A program made the position numbers and the translations under genes. 64,000 bases of DNA. Origin: CAVTZP01 sp963739245. GTDB lineage: Bacteria > Chloroflexota > Dehalococcoidia > Dehalococcoidales > BS750m-G39. Below the pieces are notes generated by a model, which had not been told where the DNA came from, did not search any database, and saw only the letters and a list, made by a program, of their open reading frames with translations. Shown one piece after another: positions 49,797-58,352 of this stretch. The stretch lies in the NCBI GenBank assembly GCA_963739245.1, contig CAVTZP010000003.1:310001-374000 (forward strand), given 5' to 3'. Each line of letters begins with the position of its first letter. Within the stretch, counting starts at the first letter, position 1.

Positions 49797-50915
49797 TTAA
49801 AAGAGATGGGGAGATTTTACTTTTGAGGGAGTTTTGCTTTTTCGCTCTTTCTTGATAACCTGCGGTTTGCCCTTGCCTTTAGTCAAAGAAAGCTCCTCAG
49901 CCATTCTCAGGGCATACTGGTCGGTCATGCCAGCGATATAGTCAACCACCCTTCGCTCTGGCTCATCGCTGTAAAAGCTATACTCCGGCGGCAGCTTGTC
50001 TATATGCTCATTGAGGTATTTATATAGTGAGCGAACTACCTGCCGTGCCCGCTCTGACTCCTCCTGGGCCGAGCGTATATTGTATACCTGCTCAAAGAGA
50101 AACTGGCGCAGGGTATTAGTTGCCTCAAGAATCTGGGGGCTCATCGTGATTTTAGGATTTTCCCGGCTTTTGCCCCTTACCTCCCATGAGTTATCAATAA
50201 TGTCATAGACCATGGTATTGATGCGGAGGGAGTGGGAATTACCCAATCTGATGATGGCGGAGATGGGTAAATCGCCCTCGGTAATCATGTCGGCTCTTAT
50301 GGCATCATCAATGTCATGGTTGATGTAGGCGATGGTGTCTGAAATCTTAACTATTTCACCCTCAAAGGTATTTACTTTTCCCCAGCCCTTCCCCCAGATA
50401 TCTACCCTGGTCTTGGAGTGATTTAGGATGCCGTCCCTCACCTCCCAGGTTAGGTTTAGCCCTTGACCATTCTTCTCCAGCGTGTCAACCACACGCAGGC
50501 TCTGCTCGTTATGTCTGAAGCCCTGGGGGTAGAGCTCGTTAAGGACTTCCTCGCCAACATGACCGAATGGGGTGTGACCCAGGTCATGGCCCAGGGCAAT
50601 CGCCTCAGTCAAGTCCTCATTGAGGTTCAGGGCACGGCTTATAGTGCGGGCTATCTGGGATACCTCCAGGGTGTGGGTGAGCCGAGTTCGGTAGTGGTCA
50701 CCCAGGGGGGCAATGAAAACCTGGGTCTTGTGCATGAGCCGGCGGAATGCTTTACAGTGGATAATGCGGTCACGGTCGCGCTGAAAGGCGGTGCGAATCG
50801 GGCAGGGCTCTTCGTATTTTAGTCTCCCCCGGGAAGACTTGCTTTTTACGGCGTAGGGTGAAAGGCTTTCCTCTCTATCTTCGATTAGCTGGCGGATATT
50901 AAGATGCCTTATCAT
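49797..50915 (-). CDS. dgt: dGTPase-like dNTP triphosphohydrolase
   Basis: 372 residues of the HD superfamily. Metal-binding HD motifs: TRLTHTLEVSQIARTI, AIALGHDLGHTPFGHVGEE and ISDTIAYINHDIDDAI. Upstream CPIRTAFQRDRDRIIHCKAFRRL is the family signature. Hydrolyses dNTPs to nucleosides plus tripolyphosphate. The start overlaps the PEP synthase stop by 4 nt. The Lys-rich C-terminal tail (KSKTPSKVKSPHLF) is unusual but short. Confidence 0.93.
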   Translation of the reverse strand: MIRHLNIRQLIEDREESLSPYAVKSKSSRGRLKYEEPCPIRTAFQRDRDRIIHCKAFRRLMHKTQVFIAPLGDHYRTRLTHTLEVSQIARTISRALNLNEDLTEAIALGHDLGHTPFGHVGEEVLNELYPQGFRHNEQSLRVVDTLEKNGQGLNLTWEVRDGILNHSKTRVDIWGKGWGKVNTFEGEIVKISDTIAYINHDIDDAIRADMITEGDLPISAIIRLGNSHSLRINTMVYDIIDNSWEVRGKSRENPKITMSPQILEATNTLRQFLFEQVYNIRSAQEESERARQVVRSLYKYLNEHIDKLPPEYSFYSDEPERRVVDYIAGMTDQYALRMAEELSLTKGKGKPQVIKKERKSKTPSKVKSPHLF

Positions 50916-53167
50916 CGGCGCTCTAATCGTGCTTCAACTTTAGCAATTATCTCTTTAGTGGTGCCAATCATATCCGGACTTACTGAGACTGAGGTAATGC
51001 CCCATTCTACCAGCTTTTCGGTAAGTTCGGGGTATACCGAGGGTGCCTGCCCGCAGATAGATGAGGTGACACCCATACTCTTTGATACCTTAATCGCCTT
51101 CTCCAGGGCGATAAGCACTGCTTCGTCTCGCTCGTCAAATGTCTCGGCTAGCTTTTCGCTGTCGCGGTCAATACCAAGGATGAGCTGGGTTAGGTCGTTT
51201 GAGCCGATGGATATGCCATCAATGCCAACTTTAAGGAACTTCTCTATTAGGAAGATGTTGGACGGTACCTCAACCATCATCCATAGTTTGAAGTCTTTAG
51301 AGCGCACTAGCCCCTCAGCCTCCAGAATTTCCTTAGTCCTGGCTAGCTCATTAACTGTCCTGACAAAGGGAATCATCACCCATAGATTTTTATAGTCCTG
51401 CCTCACCCTCTTGATTGCTTCTAGTTCCAGTTTAAACACATTGATGTCGGTGATATATCGTGAGGCTCCTCTATAGCCGAGCATGGGATTTTCTTCCTCA
51501 GACTCGTACTGTTGACCACCGGTAAGCTCTCTATATTCATTGGTCTTGAAATCGGTAGTCCGGTAGACTACGGGGCGAGGGTTAAAAGCCCGGGCAAAGG
51601 TTTTGATACCTTCGGCCAGCTTGTTAACGAATTCCTGCCCCCGCTTTTGGCTGAGCATATACTGGGGGTGCTCACCAATCTGGGCAATCATGAACTCGGC
51701 TCGGAGTAAGCCCACGCCATCAACATTACGGGCGGCTACAGCTTCAGCCAGCTCAGGTTGAGCCAGGTTTATATAGACCTTGGTCTTGGTCTTAATCGCC
51801 TCCTTGAGAATATCAGTGACCACAGTCATTTTTTCTTTGCCTATCTTGCCCTGGTAAACCTTGCCCCTTGAGCCGTCTACAGTGATTATCTGCCCATCGG
51901 TCAGGGTGGTGGTTGCCCCTTCGGCGCCGACAACACAGGGAATACCAAGCTCACGGCTAATGATGGCGGCGTGGGCGGTTCTACCACCGCGATTGGTGAC
52001 AATGGCTACTGCCCGTTTCATCGCCGGCACAAAGTCGGGGGTGGTCATCTCAGCCACCAGGACGTCACCCGTTTTCACCTTGTCTATTTGTGAGGCTTCA
52101 GGGACTATTTTCACCGGTCCTGAGGCTATACCGGGACTGGCCGGTGCCCCGGAGAGAAGAACAGCGGCTTGGATTTCGGGTGTGACCTCACTGACATCCT
52201 TAATCGTGGTTACTGGCCGAGTCTGGACGATGTAGACCCTTTTATCCTCTTTTGCCCACTCAATATCCTGGGGGAATTTATAGTGCCCTTCTAACTGCTT
52301 TCCTATTTTAGCTAGTTGGATTATTTCGTCGTCAGTTATCTTCTGCTCACTTTGTCTTGGCGGGGGGACTTGAACCCAAATATTAGTTTCTTGGCTATCG
52401 CTGGCTAGATTCCTGACCAGTTGCTGCTCTTGTTTAGCTGTTTTCTTGCTGACGATTTCTAGCCCGTCTTTATCTACCATATATAGGTCAGGGGTTATCT
52501 CCCCTGAGACGATAGCCTCACCGAGTCCGTAGACAGCCTCAATAACAATCTTGCTGTTATCGCTGGTTACCGGTTCTATGGTAAACATTACCCCTGAGGC
52601 TTGGGATTGAACCATTCTTTGAACGGGGACAGCGATTCCAACCTTGAAGTGGTCAAAACCATGCTGGTGCCGATAGAAGATGGCGCGTGGTTCAAAGAGG
52701 GATGCCCAGCACTCCTGTACTGCCGCTACCACCTCCTTTTCTCGCTCCACATTGAGGAAGGTGCGCTGCTGGCCGGCAAAGGAGGCTTCCGGCAGGTCTT
52801 CAGCGGTAGCTGAGGAGCGCACTGCCACCAGACCTCTGCCCATCTTAATGTAGGCTTGCTCAATCTCTTTGGCCAGTTCCGGAGGCATAGCGATATCTAA
52901 AATTAGCCGTTTAACCTGGGCAGCAGTTTGTTGAAGCTGTTTGCTATCGCCTGAGTCTAATGGCTCCAGTAGATGGCGCATTTTATCAATGAGCTTCGAC
53001 TTTTTAAGGAAATCAAAATAGGCGTCTGCGGTCACAATGAAGCCGGGGGGAACGGGTATGCTGGCGTTGGTCATCTCACCAAGATTAGCCCCTTTGCCAC
53101 CAACAGTGGCAACATCCTTTTTGGTGACCTCATTGAACCAAACAATCGCCTTTTTACCTTGATGCAT
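50912..53167 (-). CDS. ppsA: Phosphoenolpyruvate synthase (pyruvate, water dikinase)
   Basis: 751 residues. ATP-grasp nucleotide-binding domain (VGGKGANLGEMTNA, VAVRSSATAEDLPEASFAGQ), phosphohistidine domain with GGRTAHAAIISRELGIPCVVG (about 390-410), and PEP/pyruvate TIM barrel (EEENPMLGYRGASRY, SIGSNDLTQLILGIDRD, SICGQAPS). Makes PEP from pyruvate and ATP for gluconeogenesis, a need in organisms assimilating acetyl-CoA or organic acids. GGAGG precedes the ATG. Confidence 0.95.
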   Translation of the reverse strand: MHQGKKAIVWFNEVTKKDVATVGGKGANLGEMTNASIPVPPGFIVTADAYFDFLKKSKLIDKMRHLLEPLDSGDSKQLQQTAAQVKRLILDIAMPPELAKEIEQAYIKMGRGLVAVRSSATAEDLPEASFAGQQRTFLNVEREKEVVAAVQECWASLFEPRAIFYRHQHGFDHFKVGIAVPVQRMVQSQASGVMFTIEPVTSDNSKIVIEAVYGLGEAIVSGEITPDLYMVDKDGLEIVSKKTAKQEQQLVRNLASDSQETNIWVQVPPPRQSEQKITDDEIIQLAKIGKQLEGHYKFPQDIEWAKEDKRVYIVQTRPVTTIKDVSEVTPEIQAAVLLSGAPASPGIASGPVKIVPEASQIDKVKTGDVLVAEMTTPDFVPAMKRAVAIVTNRGGRTAHAAIISRELGIPCVVGAEGATTTLTDGQIITVDGSRGKVYQGKIGKEKMTVVTDILKEAIKTKTKVYINLAQPELAEAVAARNVDGVGLLRAEFMIAQIGEHPQYMLSQKRGQEFVNKLAEGIKTFARAFNPRPVVYRTTDFKTNEYRELTGGQQYESEEENPMLGYRGASRYITDINVFKLELEAIKRVRQDYKNLWVMIPFVRTVNELARTKEILEAEGLVRSKDFKLWMMVEVPSNIFLIEKFLKVGIDGISIGSNDLTQLILGIDRDSEKLAETFDERDEAVLIALEKAIKVSKSMGVTSSICGQAPSVYPELTEKLVEWGITSVSVSPDMIGTTKEIIAKVEARLERR

Positions 53168-53196
53168 ATAACTCTACCTCCGTTTTACAACAATTT

Positions 53197-53225
53197 ATTA
53201 TACCATAATAGGGCGTTTCGTCTAA
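53197..53225 (-). promoter_or_regulatory. Promoter of ppsA-dgt
   Basis: TTAGAC (53220-53225), 17-bp spacer, TATAAT (53197-53202), minus strand; leader of about 24 nt with a ribosome-binding site. Confidence 0.75.
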
Positions 53226-53249
53226 ATGCTCAGGTTAGAGCTTACTTAG

Positions 53250-53330
53250 TAACCCATCCCCCTGACCCCCTTCCCTTACAAGGGAAGGGGGAAAGTAGTT
53301 TTAAGAGGGGGCGAAGCCCCCTCTTTTTTA
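53250..53330 (-). repeat. Dispersed paired-hairpin repeat, copy 6L
   Basis: Tail AACCCATCCCCCTGACC facing ppsA, hairpin CCCCCTTCCCTT/AAGGGAAGGGGG, spacer AAAGTAGTTTT, hairpin AAGAGGGGGC-GAA-GCCCCCTCTT plus T-run. Confidence 0.86.
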
Positions 53331-53350
53331 CTCCCCTTCTGGTGGGAGGG

Positions 53351-53427
53351 AATTAAGAGGGGCGTCAGCCCCTCTTTTATATTCTTCCCCCTCCCTTATC
53401 TAAGGGAGGGGGATAAAGGGGGAGAGT
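53351..53427 (+). repeat. Dispersed paired-hairpin repeat, copy 6R
   Basis: Inverted relative to copy 6L: hairpin AAGAGGGGC-GTCA-GCCCCTCTT, spacer TTATATTCTT, hairpin CCCCCTCCCTTA/TAAGGGAGGGGG, tail ATAAAGGGGGAGAG facing the next plus-strand gene. Confidence 0.86.
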
Positions 53428-53437
53428 TGTCTCTTTA

Positions 53438-53466
53438 TTGACAGTGGGGGTGATGTAGAGTAAAAT
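53438..53466 (+). promoter_or_regulatory. Promoter of the bifunctional-nuclease-domain gene
   Basis: TTGACA (53438-53443), 17-bp spacer, TAAAAT (53461-53466). The expected start site near 53473 lies past the ATG at 53471, so translation must begin further downstream. Confidence 0.85.
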
Positions 53467-53497
53467 TTTAATGCTGGCGGCAAATGGAGGTATGAGC

Positions 53498-54049
53498 ATG
53501 ATAGAGATGATTATTGATAGTATCAGAGTCAGCCTGATGAACTATCAGCGGGTGGTGATTCTGAAAGAAAAGACAGCCGACCGCTATCTACCAATCTGGA
53601 TTGGTCCTGCCGAAGCCGATGCCATAGCGGTGAAACTCCAGGAGGTTAGGGTAGAAAGGCCGTTAACTCACGACCTGCTGCGCTCGGTCATTGATGCTTT
53701 AGGTGCTACCATTGACTCTATTATCGTCAGCGACCTTAAGAACGATACCTTTTATGCCAAGATTATCCTTAATGTAGATGGGAAGCAGATGGAGGTTGAC
53801 TCTCGTCCCAGCGACGCCCTGGCGCTGGCAGTAAGGGTGGGCGTGCCCATCTATGCTGAGGAGGTAGTATTAGATAAAGCTGGCATCTTTTTGGACAAGG
53901 AGACAGGCAAACCTCTCTCCTCGCAGAAGGAAAGTGAGGCTGGGGGTACGGGCAGGAAGGTAAGTGAGGATGAGATGAAAAAGATGTCGGCTTTCTACGA
54001 CTTCATTAACACCCTTGATTTAGACGACTTTGATAAGCGTAAGTCCTGA
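53498..54049 (+). CDS. BFN (bifunctional nuclease) domain protein
   Basis: 183 residues from ATG 53498, chosen because GGAGGT ends 6 nt upstream; ATG 53492 is too close and ATG 53471 is upstream of the likely mRNA start. Family DUF151/BFN: MIEMIIDSIRVSLMNYQRVV, LPIWIGPAEADAIA, TFYAKIILNVDGK, VDSRPSDALALAVR. Plant and bacterial members have DNase/RNase activity in some reports; here the role is unproven. Not obviously linked to the ATP synthase operon that follows after a terminator. Confidence 0.88.
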   Translation: MIEMIIDSIRVSLMNYQRVVILKEKTADRYLPIWIGPAEADAIAVKLQEVRVERPLTHDLLRSVIDALGATIDSIIVSDLKNDTFYAKIILNVDGKQMEVDSRPSDALALAVRVGVPIYAEEVVLDKAGIFLDKETGKPLSSQKESEAGGTGRKVSEDEMKKMSAFYDFINTLDLDDFDKRKS

Positions 54050-54072
54050 CCCTCGCCTTTGATAATAAAGCG

Positions 54073-54100
54073 CCTAGAACGAAAAGGTCTGGGGTTTTTT
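54073..54100 (+). terminator. Weak intrinsic terminator before the atp operon
   Basis: A 6-bp stem (CCTAGA/TCTGGG, one G-U) with a 9-nt loop, followed by GTTTTTT. Confidence 0.55.
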
Positions 54101-54126
54101 ATTGACCAGAAAGCTAAAGGGGGAGC

Positions 54127-54155
54127 TTGACCAAAGGGGCGAGATTTGATATGCT
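54127..54155 (+). promoter_or_regulatory. Promoter of the ATP synthase operon
   Basis: TTGACC (54127-54132), 17-bp spacer, TATGCT (54150-54155). The first start codon (GTG 54165) is 9 nt beyond, so the leader is at most a few nucleotides. Confidence 0.65.
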
Positions 54156-54164
54156 GCTCACGGC

Positions 54165-54386
54165 GTGAGCAAGTCGATTGCAGCCTTAAGGCTAACTGGT
54201 GTTGGCTTTTTCATCGGTGGTTCAATTGCTTTGGGTGTATTTGCTGGTCTCTGGGCTGATAGCAAGTTTGACACAAACTTCTTATGGTTGGTGGGTTTAA
54301 TTCTGGGTTTGGTTGTTGCCTTTTATGGCGTTTATCAGATGCTTCTACCTCTGGTGCACGGCAAGCAAGACAAGGAGAATAGCTAG
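54165..54386 (+). CDS. AtpZ/AtpI-type small membrane protein
   Basis: 73 residues, two transmembrane helices (about 9-28 and 36-58; LTGVGFFIGGSIALGVFAGLWAD and WLVGLILGLVVAFYGVYQML), typical of the F0F1 gene 1 family (AtpI/AtpZ) that heads atp operons and assists c-ring assembly or Mg uptake. GTG start. Its stop shares one base with the atpB start. Confidence 0.85.
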   Translation: MSKSIAALRLTGVGFFIGGSIALGVFAGLWADSKFDTNFLWLVGLILGLVVAFYGVYQMLLPLVHGKQDKENS

Positions 54387-55342
54387 TGCCGAAGCGGGGC
54401 TGCCTTGGTTGTTCCTTCCCTATTATAATTGGGGTTTTGCTTGTCTTTGTTGTTCTCTTTGCCATCGGTTTTGCTGCTGGTCCCTTGGGCCATAGCATGC
54501 TTGGTCTGGAGCTACCTAGCTGGCTGGCTCCCCCCAGCCCAACCCAAAGCTTCCCGCCCGAGGTGGTCTTTCACCTGTTTGGTTTTCCCATTACCAATAG
54601 CGTTATCGGTGCCTGGCTTACCATCATCTTCTTGGTTGGCTTTTCCTACGCCGTTACCCGTCGGATGAGACTCATCCCCGCCCGATTGCAAAGCCTGTTT
54701 GAGTCTTTCCTTGGCTGGCTGTATGACTTTTGCCGGAGTGTTGCCGGTGAGGAGAATGGGCGCCGCTTCTTCCCGATGATGGCGACCATCTTCCTTTTTG
54801 TTGCTTTTAATGCCTGGCTGAGCTTGCTCCCCGGGTTCGGCTCCATTATAGTGCACACCGCCGAGGGTGAGGTGCATCTGCTGCGGGGTGCTAACACTGA
54901 TATTAATATGCCGCTGGCACTGGCTCTTATGTCCTTTGTCTTTGTTGAGTTCTATGGTCTGAGGTACGGAGGGGGAATCCGTTATCTGGGAAAGTTTGTC
55001 AATGTCGGTCCGTTTTTTAGGAGTTTGGGTCAGATATTTAGCGGCAAACTTCGGGCTGGCTTGAGCGGACTAATAACCGGGGTAATTAATATCTTTGTTG
55101 GCTTTCTGGAGGCATTGAGCGAGCTGGTGCGTATTGTTAGCTTTACCTTCCGTCTTTTTGGCAATATGACCGCTGGGGAGATATTGCTTTTGATTGCCAC
55201 GTTCCTTATCCCGTGGATATTTGCCCTGCCCTTTTACGGGCTTGAGTTACTGGTTGGCTTTGTTCAGGCGCTTATCTTTGCTGGCTTAACTCTGGTATTT
55301 CTTACCGTTGCCGTTGGTGCTCATGGCACTGAGGCAGCTTAG
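54386..55342 (+). CDS. atpB: ATP synthase F0 subunit a
   Basis: 318 residues. Proton channel subunit: the essential Arg is in SFTFRLFGNMTAGEI (about residue 255), and the last helices GLELLVGFVQALIFAGLTLVFL are characteristic. The N-terminus holds an extra hydrophobic helix (about 10-33) and a Pro-rich linker ahead of the usual periplasmic start, making it longer than most (about 240-270). GTG start. Confidence 0.95.
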   Translation: MPKRGCLGCSFPIIIGVLLVFVVLFAIGFAAGPLGHSMLGLELPSWLAPPSPTQSFPPEVVFHLFGFPITNSVIGAWLTIIFLVGFSYAVTRRMRLIPARLQSLFESFLGWLYDFCRSVAGEENGRRFFPMMATIFLFVAFNAWLSLLPGFGSIIVHTAEGEVHLLRGANTDINMPLALALMSFVFVEFYGLRYGGGIRYLGKFVNVGPFFRSLGQIFSGKLRAGLSGLITGVINIFVGFLEALSELVRIVSFTFRLFGNMTAGEILLLIATFLIPWIFALPFYGLELLVGFVQALIFAGLTLVFLTVAVGAHGTEAA

Positions 55343-55366
55343 CATAGTTAAGAAAGGGGGAGAAAA

Positions 55367-55597
55367 ATGGACCCAGAAGTAATGAAGATGCTAGCGATAG
55401 GACTGGCGGTTGGGCTGGGAATGTTGGGGCCAGCACTGGCTATCGGACTTATCGGTTTTTCCGCTCTGCAGGGACTAGCCCGCAACCCTGAGGCAAGAGG
55501 TCCGATAATGACCAATATGATTCTGGTCACAGCCTTTGCTGAAGCCATTGGCATCTATGTCCTGATTGTAGCCATTATTTTGGCGATGATTGTCTAG
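55367..55597 (+). CDS. atpE: ATP synthase F0 subunit c
   Basis: 76-residue helical hairpin. Polar loop ARNPEARG (about 37-44). The ion-carrying Glu is in TAFAEAIGIYVL (about residue 59). It is followed by Ala rather than the Ser/Thr of sodium-binding rings, and the first helix lacks the sodium-type Gln, so proton coupling is favoured. GGGGGAG lies upstream. Confidence 0.95.
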   Translation: MDPEVMKMLAIGLAVGLGMLGPALAIGLIGFSALQGLARNPEARGPIMTNMILVTAFAEAIGIYVLIVAIILAMIV

Positions 55598-55619
55598 CAG
55601 AGACAAGAGGAGAGAAATT

Positions 55620-55727
55620 ATGAACCAGGATGGTATACCTCTATCTATTGGTGTTATCATTGGAGCAGCGATACTTGGGGCGTTAATCCTAGTCGGTCTA
55701 ATAGTAGCTGCTGTTCTTTCTATATAA
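55620..55727 (+). CDS. 35-residue membrane peptide inside the atp operon
   Basis: ATG with AGAGGAGAG 6-7 nt upstream encodes MNQDGIPLSIGVIIGAAILG followed by a continuing hydrophobic stretch (ALILVGLIVAAVLSI) and a stop: a short polar start and one transmembrane helix of about 25 residues, rich in Gly/Ala/Ile. It sits 22 nt after atpE and 12 nt before atpF, each gene having its own ribosome-binding site. Not recognised as a known ATP synthase subunit. Confidence 0.7.
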   Translation: MNQDGIPLSIGVIIGAAILGALILVGLIVAAVLSI

Positions 55728-55739
55728 AGGGGGGTAAAA

Positions 55740-56249
55740 ATGGGAGGCCTGGCAAATCTGGGTATAAATATGCCAGTATTGCTGGCACAGATTATAAACT
55801 TTGTTATCCTTTTCGGGCTTTTGTATCTGGTTGCCTATAAGCCGATTATGCGGATGCTTGATGAGCGCTCCAGGAAGATTAAGGAAAGTATGGAGCAGAC
55901 CGAGCTTATTAAGCAACAGGCGGAGCATGCCGAGGAGGAGGCTAAAAAGCGGATTGATGCCGCCGCCAAGGAAGGTCAGGAAGCAATCGCCCGGGCAGTG
56001 CGAACCGGGGAAGGGGTTAAGCGGGAGGCACAGGAGCAAGCCAAGCAGGAGGCGGAAGCCCTTATCACCAGGGCACAGGCTGAGATTCAGCGGGAGCGAG
56101 ATGAGGCTATTGACGAACTCCGTAAGGAGTTTGCTGACATAACCATAATGGCGGCAGGTAAGGTAATTGACCGCTCTTTGGATAAGAAAGCCCACCGCGA
56201 GATTATTAAGAAGGTGCTTGACGAGAGCACAACTCTGAAGAAGGGTTAG
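55740..56249 (+). CDS. atpF: ATP synthase F0 subunit b
   Basis: 169 residues: one N-terminal membrane helix (LLAQIINFVILFGLLYLVAY, about 13-32) then a long charged helix (AEHAEEEAKKRIDAAAKEGQ, EAEALITRAQAEIQRERDEA) forming the peripheral stalk, ending AAGKVIDRSLDKKAHREII. ATG after GGGG. 5 nt before atpH. Confidence 0.95.
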   Translation: MGGLANLGINMPVLLAQIINFVILFGLLYLVAYKPIMRMLDERSRKIKESMEQTELIKQQAEHAEEEAKKRIDAAAKEGQEAIARAVRTGEGVKREAQEQAKQEAEALITRAQAEIQRERDEAIDELRKEFADITIMAAGKVIDRSLDKKAHREIIKKVLDESTTLKKG

Positions 56250-56254
56250 ACAGC

Positions 56255-56797
56255 GTGGCAAGAAGGTTTTACGCTCAGCGCTATGCCCAGGCAGTGTTTG
56301 GTATTGCCCGGGAAAGGAACGAGTTAGATAGATGGCAGTCCGACCTGAGGAAGATTGCCACTCTGGGTGAGGATGCTGCATTTCTTGCCCTGTTGGAGAA
56401 CCCGAAGGTCCGTTTTGAGGATAAGGCAAGGCTGCTGTCCCAGTGGCTGGGTGATGTAAACCCACTGGCGCTAAATCTGGTCTATTTACTGGTGACTAAG
56501 GGTAGACTGGGCATGGTCGGTGATATTGCTGATGAGTATCAGCATCTGCTGGATAGCTATCGTGGTATAGAGCAGGCTGAGGTCATTACGGCTATTCCGC
56601 TTGATGATGAGGATAGGCGAAGGTTGGAGGAGCGTCTCGGGGCAGTGGTGGGGAAGAAGGTGGTGGTCAAGCCCAGGGTGGACCCCGGTGTGCTCGGCGG
56701 CGTTGTTGCCCGGATTGGGGGCAAGCTGCTGGACGGTAGTACCCGTAGTAGATTGATGGCGCTGAAGAAGGCGTTGGCTAGCGGGGAGGTAAGATGA
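56255..56797 (+). CDS. atpH: ATP synthase F1 subunit delta
   Basis: 180 residues, GTG start. Typical OSCP/delta: RRFYAQRYAQAVFGIARE, LLENPKVRFEDKARLL, LVYLLVTKGRLGMVGDIADEY and the C-terminal VDPGVLGGVVARIGGKLLDGS. Links the peripheral stalk to the alpha3beta3 head. Confidence 0.95.
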   Translation: MARRFYAQRYAQAVFGIARERNELDRWQSDLRKIATLGEDAAFLALLENPKVRFEDKARLLSQWLGDVNPLALNLVYLLVTKGRLGMVGDIADEYQHLLDSYRGIEQAEVITAIPLDDEDRRRLEERLGAVVGKKVVVKPRVDPGVLGGVVARIGGKLLDGSTRSRLMALKKALASGEVR

Positions 56798-56822
56798 ACA
56801 GGCTGTTACGGAGGTGGCTCAA

Positions 56823-58334
56823 ATGACAACTAGAGGGCAGGACATTGTTTCTGTCATCAAGCAGCAGATTGAGCAGTTTGGTGCTGCGATAACCATGGTG
56901 GATGTTGGCACGGTGATTGAGATTGGCGATGGTATTGCCCGGATTCATGGGCTGGCGGCAGCCAAGTATAATGAGCTGCTTCAATTTCCCAACGATATTA
57001 TGGGGATTGCCCTGAACCTGGAGGAGGATAGCGTTGCCGCCGTTGTCCTTGGCGATTATACCAGCATTAAAGAAGGGGATGAGGTGCGGTGCACCGGTCG
57101 CATTGTTGAGGTGCCGGTGGGTGATGCCCTTATCGGCCGGGTGGTTGATTCCCTGGGTCGCCCTCTGGATGGCAAGGGGTCGATAAAGACGGATAAGACC
57201 CGACCTGTGGAGCGGGTTGCTCCCGGTGTTACCTTGCGTAAGCCGGTGGATACCCCGGTGCAAACCGGTATCAAGGCGATAGATAGCCTGATTCCCATCG
57301 GTCGGGGGCAGAGAGAGCTTATTATCGGCGACCGCTCCACCGGGAAAACGGCTATTGCCCTGGATACCATTATCAACCAGAAGGGCGGTGACCTAATCTG
57401 CATCTATGTCGCCATTGGTCAGAAAACATCTAAGGTGGCAAGGGTGGTCGCCGACCTGGAGACTCACGGAGCGATGAAGCATACCATAGTGGTGGCGGCT
57501 AATGCCGCTGATTCCGTCGCCCTGCAATATCTTGCCCCTTACGCCGGCTGTGCCATGGGTGAGGAGTTCATGGAGCAGGGAAAGGACGCCCTGGTTATCT
57601 ACGATGACCTCTCCAAGCATGGTTGGGCTTATCGGCAACTTTCCCTGCTACTTCGCCGCCCGCCGGGACGGGAGGCGTACCCCGGCGATGTATTTTATCT
57701 GCACAGTCGCCTGCTGGAGAGGGCGGCTAAGTATGCCCCAGAGTATGGTGGTGGTTCCCTTACGGCGCTGCCTATTATCGAAACTCAAGCCGGTGACTTA
57801 TCGGCTTATATCCCGACTAATGTTATCTCTATTACTGATGGTCAGATTTATCTGGAGACCGACCTGTTTAATGCTGGTATCAGACCGGCGTTAAACGCGG
57901 GTCTGTCCGTATCCCGGGTTGGCAGTGCAGCACAGACTAAGGCGATGAAGCAGGTGGCCGGTAGGCTCAGGCTGGACCTGGTGCAATACCGGGAGCTGGC
58001 TGCCTTTGCTCAGTTTGGCACCGCCGACCTGGATAAGGCAACCAGAGCCCAGCTTGAGCGCGGTCAGCGAATTACCGAAATCTTGAAGCAACTGCAATAT
58101 GTCCCTATGTCTGTGGAGAAGCAGGTTATGGTTCTTTATGCCGCCATTAACGGTTATCTTGATGATATACCGGTAGATAAAATCACTACCTTTGAGGCTA
58201 ATTTTCACCGGTTTATGGAGGCAAATCACCCTGAGATAGGTAAAAAGATTGCTAAACAAAAAGAGATTCTCCCAGAGATTGAGGAGGAATTAAAGGCGGC
58301 AATTTCCGAGTTCAAGAAAGGATGGGCAGTCTGA
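56823..58334 (+). CDS. atpA: ATP synthase F1 subunit alpha
   Basis: 503 residues from ATG 56823 (GGAGG 8 nt upstream; a GTG at 56814 is inside that site). Walker A GDRSTGKTAIALD (about residues 169-181), PGREAYPGDVFYLHSRLLER, GSLTALPIIETQAGD, ISITDGQIYLE, RPALNAGLSVSRVGSAAQ. Regulatory, non-catalytic nucleotide site of the F1 head. Confidence 0.97.
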   Translation: MTTRGQDIVSVIKQQIEQFGAAITMVDVGTVIEIGDGIARIHGLAAAKYNELLQFPNDIMGIALNLEEDSVAAVVLGDYTSIKEGDEVRCTGRIVEVPVGDALIGRVVDSLGRPLDGKGSIKTDKTRPVERVAPGVTLRKPVDTPVQTGIKAIDSLIPIGRGQRELIIGDRSTGKTAIALDTIINQKGGDLICIYVAIGQKTSKVARVVADLETHGAMKHTIVVAANAADSVALQYLAPYAGCAMGEEFMEQGKDALVIYDDLSKHGWAYRQLSLLLRRPPGREAYPGDVFYLHSRLLERAAKYAPEYGGGSLTALPIIETQAGDLSAYIPTNVISITDGQIYLETDLFNAGIRPALNAGLSVSRVGSAAQTKAMKQVAGRLRLDLVQYRELAAFAQFGTADLDKATRAQLERGQRITEILKQLQYVPMSVEKQVMVLYAAINGYLDDIPVDKITTFEANFHRFMEANHPEIGKKIAKQKEILPEIEEELKAAISEFKKGWAV

Positions 58335-58352
58335 AGGGGATGGGGTTAAAGA

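Noticed and set aside
54211..54877. Long minus-strand frames opposite atpZ and atpB
   Set aside because: They are antisense shadows of the membrane proteins, without ribosome-binding sites or recognisable motifs.
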